NCBI GenBank assembly: GCA_043228905.1
Contig: JBHGNT010000007.1
Coordinates: 806,001-870,000 of the forward strand
Direction: 5' to 3'
DNA length: 64,000 nucleotides
From: Azolla caroliniana
Taxonomy: Eukaryota; Polypodiophyta
This document shows, in pieces, positions 60,833 to 64,000 of the stretch. How positions within the stretch are numbered: the stretch's first letter is position 1; every line of letters starts with the position of its first letter. The notes beneath the pieces are model-generated. The model was not told where the DNA came from. It searched no databases and saw only the letters and a list, made by a program, of their open reading frames with translations. Both the position numbers and the translations under genes were made by a program.

Positions 60833-63530
60833 ACATATACATTACCCTAGAATAGATATGCATTACACTTTTGATGGAGTGATATTGACTCATAGTACGG
60901 AAAACTCAAGAACAAACAAACGATCATGGCTTATATTTGCTCTTCACTTGCTCTTAAGCATTCTTAGCCGTCATTTCTAGATGCTCACCACCACTTTCAG
61001 AAACAAAAATAAGTAGATTCTATGGTTAGGAGTTGGAGTGAATATACCTCCTCTTTTCCTCTTCCCCCCTTGAGAGATGGAAAGTGAAGGTAGGTTACAA
61101 AGAGACTATCAATCACAAAGTATACAAGATTCTATAAAGTGACATCCAATATTACCAAACCAATGCAATGATATAATGTCAATGTTTGGAACGGTTGTTA
61201 AAAAGGATAAGCTTTTGAAAAAAACAGAATGAATTGTGACACTTACCGCGAGGATGTGAATATACCTCTTTCTTCTCCTCAAGAAGTACATGTGTTAAAT
61301 ATGTTTTGGAGTGAATATACCTCTTCTTTTCCTCCTCCCACCTTGAGAAACAAAGAGATTGATTCGTGAAGGTGCGTCCCAAAGTTGGGATGACAAAAGT
61401 TGTTTTGTCAGCTATTTATGACGCGAATACATTGGCATCCGATATTGCGTAACCGATGATATAATGCCCGGGTGTAAAACTATTGTTAAAAATGACAACC
61501 GTTTGAAATAAAAGGAGTGAATCGTGAGTCCTCTTACCACCTTAAGAAACAAGGAGATTGAATGGTAAAGGTAAATCTCAAGGTCTCTTTGTACTTGGCT
61601 TCAATAGCAATCATAGAGTTAGGATGCCAAAGCTAGTTTTGTTGGCTATTCTATAAAGTGAATAACGCGACATGCAATATTGCGTAGCTGATGATATAAT
61701 GCCCATGTTTGGAACCAATGATATTATAAGCTAGGTCCTAGTCCTAAGGTCTCTTTGTATTTGGCATGAGTATCAATAACAAAATACGAACACAAGACTA
61801 CACTCGTGATGTGGTTTCGTTGAACATTGTATAAAGTGAACAACACGTGATTGAAGATTACCAACCACCATCAATGTAATGCCTATCTCTGGATTGATTC
61901 CTAAATGAAAACCTTTCGAAACATAAAAGAAAGTTGATTGTGATATTGACAAGTAGGGATTGTAACCCTAATTACCCTCAAGAAGTACTTATGAGCAGAG
62001 AATATATGTAAAGAGATTGAATGAATAAAGTAGGCACCACAGTCTGCTCTTAGTTGAAGTGAGTATTAGTCACAAGTTTTGGATGTCAAACTTGATTGGC
62101 CTAGTGGTTTTGTTTGTTTCTTTATGTATAAACTACTAATATAAAATTGTGTTATTTACATGTTGGCGTGGAAATACCTCTACTTTTCCTCTTGACCCCT
62201 TCAAAAACAAGAAAGAGTGAATTGTCTTAATTTTGGGGGGTGATTATACCTCTTCTTTTCCTCTTGATCCCTTGAGAAACAAGAAAGAGTGAATTGTCGT
62301 AATTGTGAGGAGTGATTATACCTCTTCTTTTCCTCTTGATCCCTTGAGAAACAAGAAAGAGTGAATTGTCGTAATTTTGAGGAGTGATTATACCTCTTCT
62401 TTTCCTTTCGACCCCTTGAGAAATAAACGGATAAATTGAATCATGCAAGTACGTCCCAAGGTTTCCTCTTACTTGGCATGATATAGATTGGAGAGTGGTT
62501 CTATTGGCATTTTAATAAAGTGAACAAAGTGTGGTCGAATATCGAATACCGCCAACCATACACAAAGTTAGGATGCTAGAGGTGCTTTCGTTGGCTATAG
62601 TATAAAGTGAATAAACTGGCATCCAATATTATCTAACAGATGGTAGAATGCCCATGTGTGGACAATCCTTACGCTTATGTCAAGAATTTGAATATACCTC
62701 TTTCTTCTCCTCAAGAAATGCATGTGTTACTTATGTTTTGGAGTAAATATATCATTTCTTTCCCTCTTCCTAGGTTTGAGAAACTAAGAGATTGAATCGT
62801 GAGGGTAGGTCTAAGGGTTTCTTTGTACTTGGCCTGAGTAGCAATCACAAAGTTACAATGCGAGAGGTGGTTTTGTTGCCTATACTATAAAGTGAATAAA
62901 CTAACATGTCCAATGTTGTCTAACAAATGGTAACATGAGTATCAATGGCAAGTTAAGTATGCCATACTAGATTAGCTTGGTGGTTTTCGTTGTTTGTTTA
63001 CTAGTAATGTGGAAACGTTGTTGATATCACTTAAAGAGTGAATATACCTCTCTCTTTTCCCTTGATGAACAAATTGTACTCCTTAATAATTGGAGTTCAT
63101 CTAGCTCAAAAGTCAATTGGGATACTAACAAGTTAGCGTGAAAATACTACTTTTTTTCTCTTGACCCCTTAGAAATAAGAAAGAGGGAATTGTCTTAATT
63201 TTGGTGAGTGATGATATCTCTTCTTTTCCTCTTGACCCCTTGAGAAACAAGAAAGAGGGACTTCCTTTAGTTTTGGGGAGTGATTATACCTCTTCTTTTC
63301 CTCTTGGCCCTTTGAGAAATAAATCCAAGATTTGAATCATGCACGTATGTCCCAAGGTCTCCTCTTACTTGGCATGAGTATAAATCACAAAGTTTAGACT
63401 AGAGAGGTGGTTGGTTCTAGTGGCCATTCTATAAAGTGAACAGAGTGTGGTCGAATATCGCCAACAACCCACAAAATGATTAGTAAACTACAAGAGTATC
63501 AATGACAAAGTAAGGATTGATGCAAGAGTA
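60830..63530. repeat. repeat array, opposite orientation to the 8-22 kb array
   Basis: ~0.3-kb units with GATATAATGCC...TGTTTGGAAC (61185, 61463, 61697 and a diverged one at 62647), GAGTGAATATACCTC and TTTGTACTTGGC. ~70-bp direct repeats at 62215-62410 (GAGTGATTATACCTCTTCTT ... GAAACAAGAAAGAGTGAATTG) and again at 63160-63310. These are reverse complements of 8080-9792 and 21520-22234. No coding content. Confidence 0.85.
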
Positions 63531-63534
63531 CTAG

Positions 63535-63760
63535 ATTGGCGACGTTGCATCAATCAATCGAGTATCACCCCCCATCTTACATCCATCGAAATATCCAATA
63601 TTCCAAATATGAAAGTTCTAAAAGAATTTCCATTTCTTTCACTCTTGTTACCTCCCTTCCCCTAAACCCTTCCTATTTATATGACTATTCTCATGTACAG
63701 TTTCTTGCACTTATGCCCTAACCCTCCGGTTTTGAATTAAATTCAAAATACACAAATGTT

Positions 63761-63796
<36 letters not shown>

Positions 63797-63900
63797 GTTG
63801 AATGTCTAGACATGCCTAGGGTTATGTATGTGTATATACATGTATTTGTATGTATGTAAGAATGTACGTATGTGTGTATATACATATATATATACATTAG
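63535..63900 (+). pseudogene. copy of the small-peptide locus without coding region
   Basis: 63535-63660 matches the reverse complement of 7790-7915 (TTGCATCAATCAAT, GAGTATCACCCCCC, TCGAAATATCCAATA, CCATTTCTTTCACTCTTGTT). 63735-63880 matches the reverse complement of 6950-7145 (TTCAAAATACA, CT run, GTCTAGAC, GCCTAGGGTTATG, TACATGTAT). Between them only ~75 bp remain where the other copy has ~650 bp with the 94-codon ORF. So either this copy lost the gene or the other gained it. Confidence 0.75.
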
Positions 63901-64000
63901 ACAAAAATATATAACAATCAATTTTTGTAAGGCATATAAAGGAATCGTTGGATAGGTTTTCAAAAAAAATTGGATTGTATATGACGCAAGAATTAGAATA

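Overview
This window is nuclear DNA of a land plant, almost entirely transposable elements. The grounds are Copia elements with the plant-type initiator-Met primer site (TGGTATCAGAGC), chromodomain Gypsy elements, GT-AG introns, TATA-box promoters, CT/GA microsatellites and very low gene density. The proteins hint at a non-flowering lineage such as a fern or lycophyte, but nothing here settles the lineage. Only two credible host genes are seen, both on the minus strand: a 94-aa secreted peptide gene (7403-7687, TATA at 7761) and an intronless 490-aa multi-pass membrane protein gene (59144-60616).

Layout. 17-3929: complete Copia element lacking RT (TSD CTCTA). 3935-6925: two decayed Copia fragments around a foldback. 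6930-9790: secreted-peptide gene and an array of ~0.3-kb repeats; the array resumes at 21520-22234. Between lie Gypsy B (10.9-21.5 kb) and chromovirus A nested in it (11246-16937, TSD GTAGC). 22235-28795: Copia D, whose 5' LTR is split by chromovirus C (22619-27558). 28795-30300: foldback element, a promoter with first exon, and AT-rich DNA. 30400-46400: second copy of the membrane-gene 5' region and its flanking array, blown apart by a solo LTR (31019-31692), a 6.9-kb TIR transposon K (31723-38646) and a LINE (38720-45436, itself split by Copia E). 48001-58522: Copia G, split by very young Copia F (49893-55275). 59144-64000: membrane-protein gene, repeat array, and a copy of the secreted-peptide locus without its coding region.

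The strongest signals are these. (1) Chromoviruses A and C lack a tRNA primer site. The 11-12 nt just after the 5' LTR are perfectly complementary to the predicted 5' end of the element's own transcript, 32-33 nt after the TATA box, the arrangement of Tf1-type self-priming. (2) The same two LTRs carry an antisense tRNA-like A-box/B-box module in their first ~70 bp. (3) A has a -1 frameshift heptamer at the gag/pol overlap. (4) Element K has 24-bp TIRs, a 4-bp TSD confirmed by an empty paralogous site in this same window, a transposase fragment tentatively Sola-like, a second multi-exon gene and a 2.4-kb palindromic satellite. (5) Paralogous segments give empty sites for three insertions and a presence/absence polymorphism of the small gene.

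All coordinates and repeat matches were read by eye. Family names rest on motif recognition, not searches.
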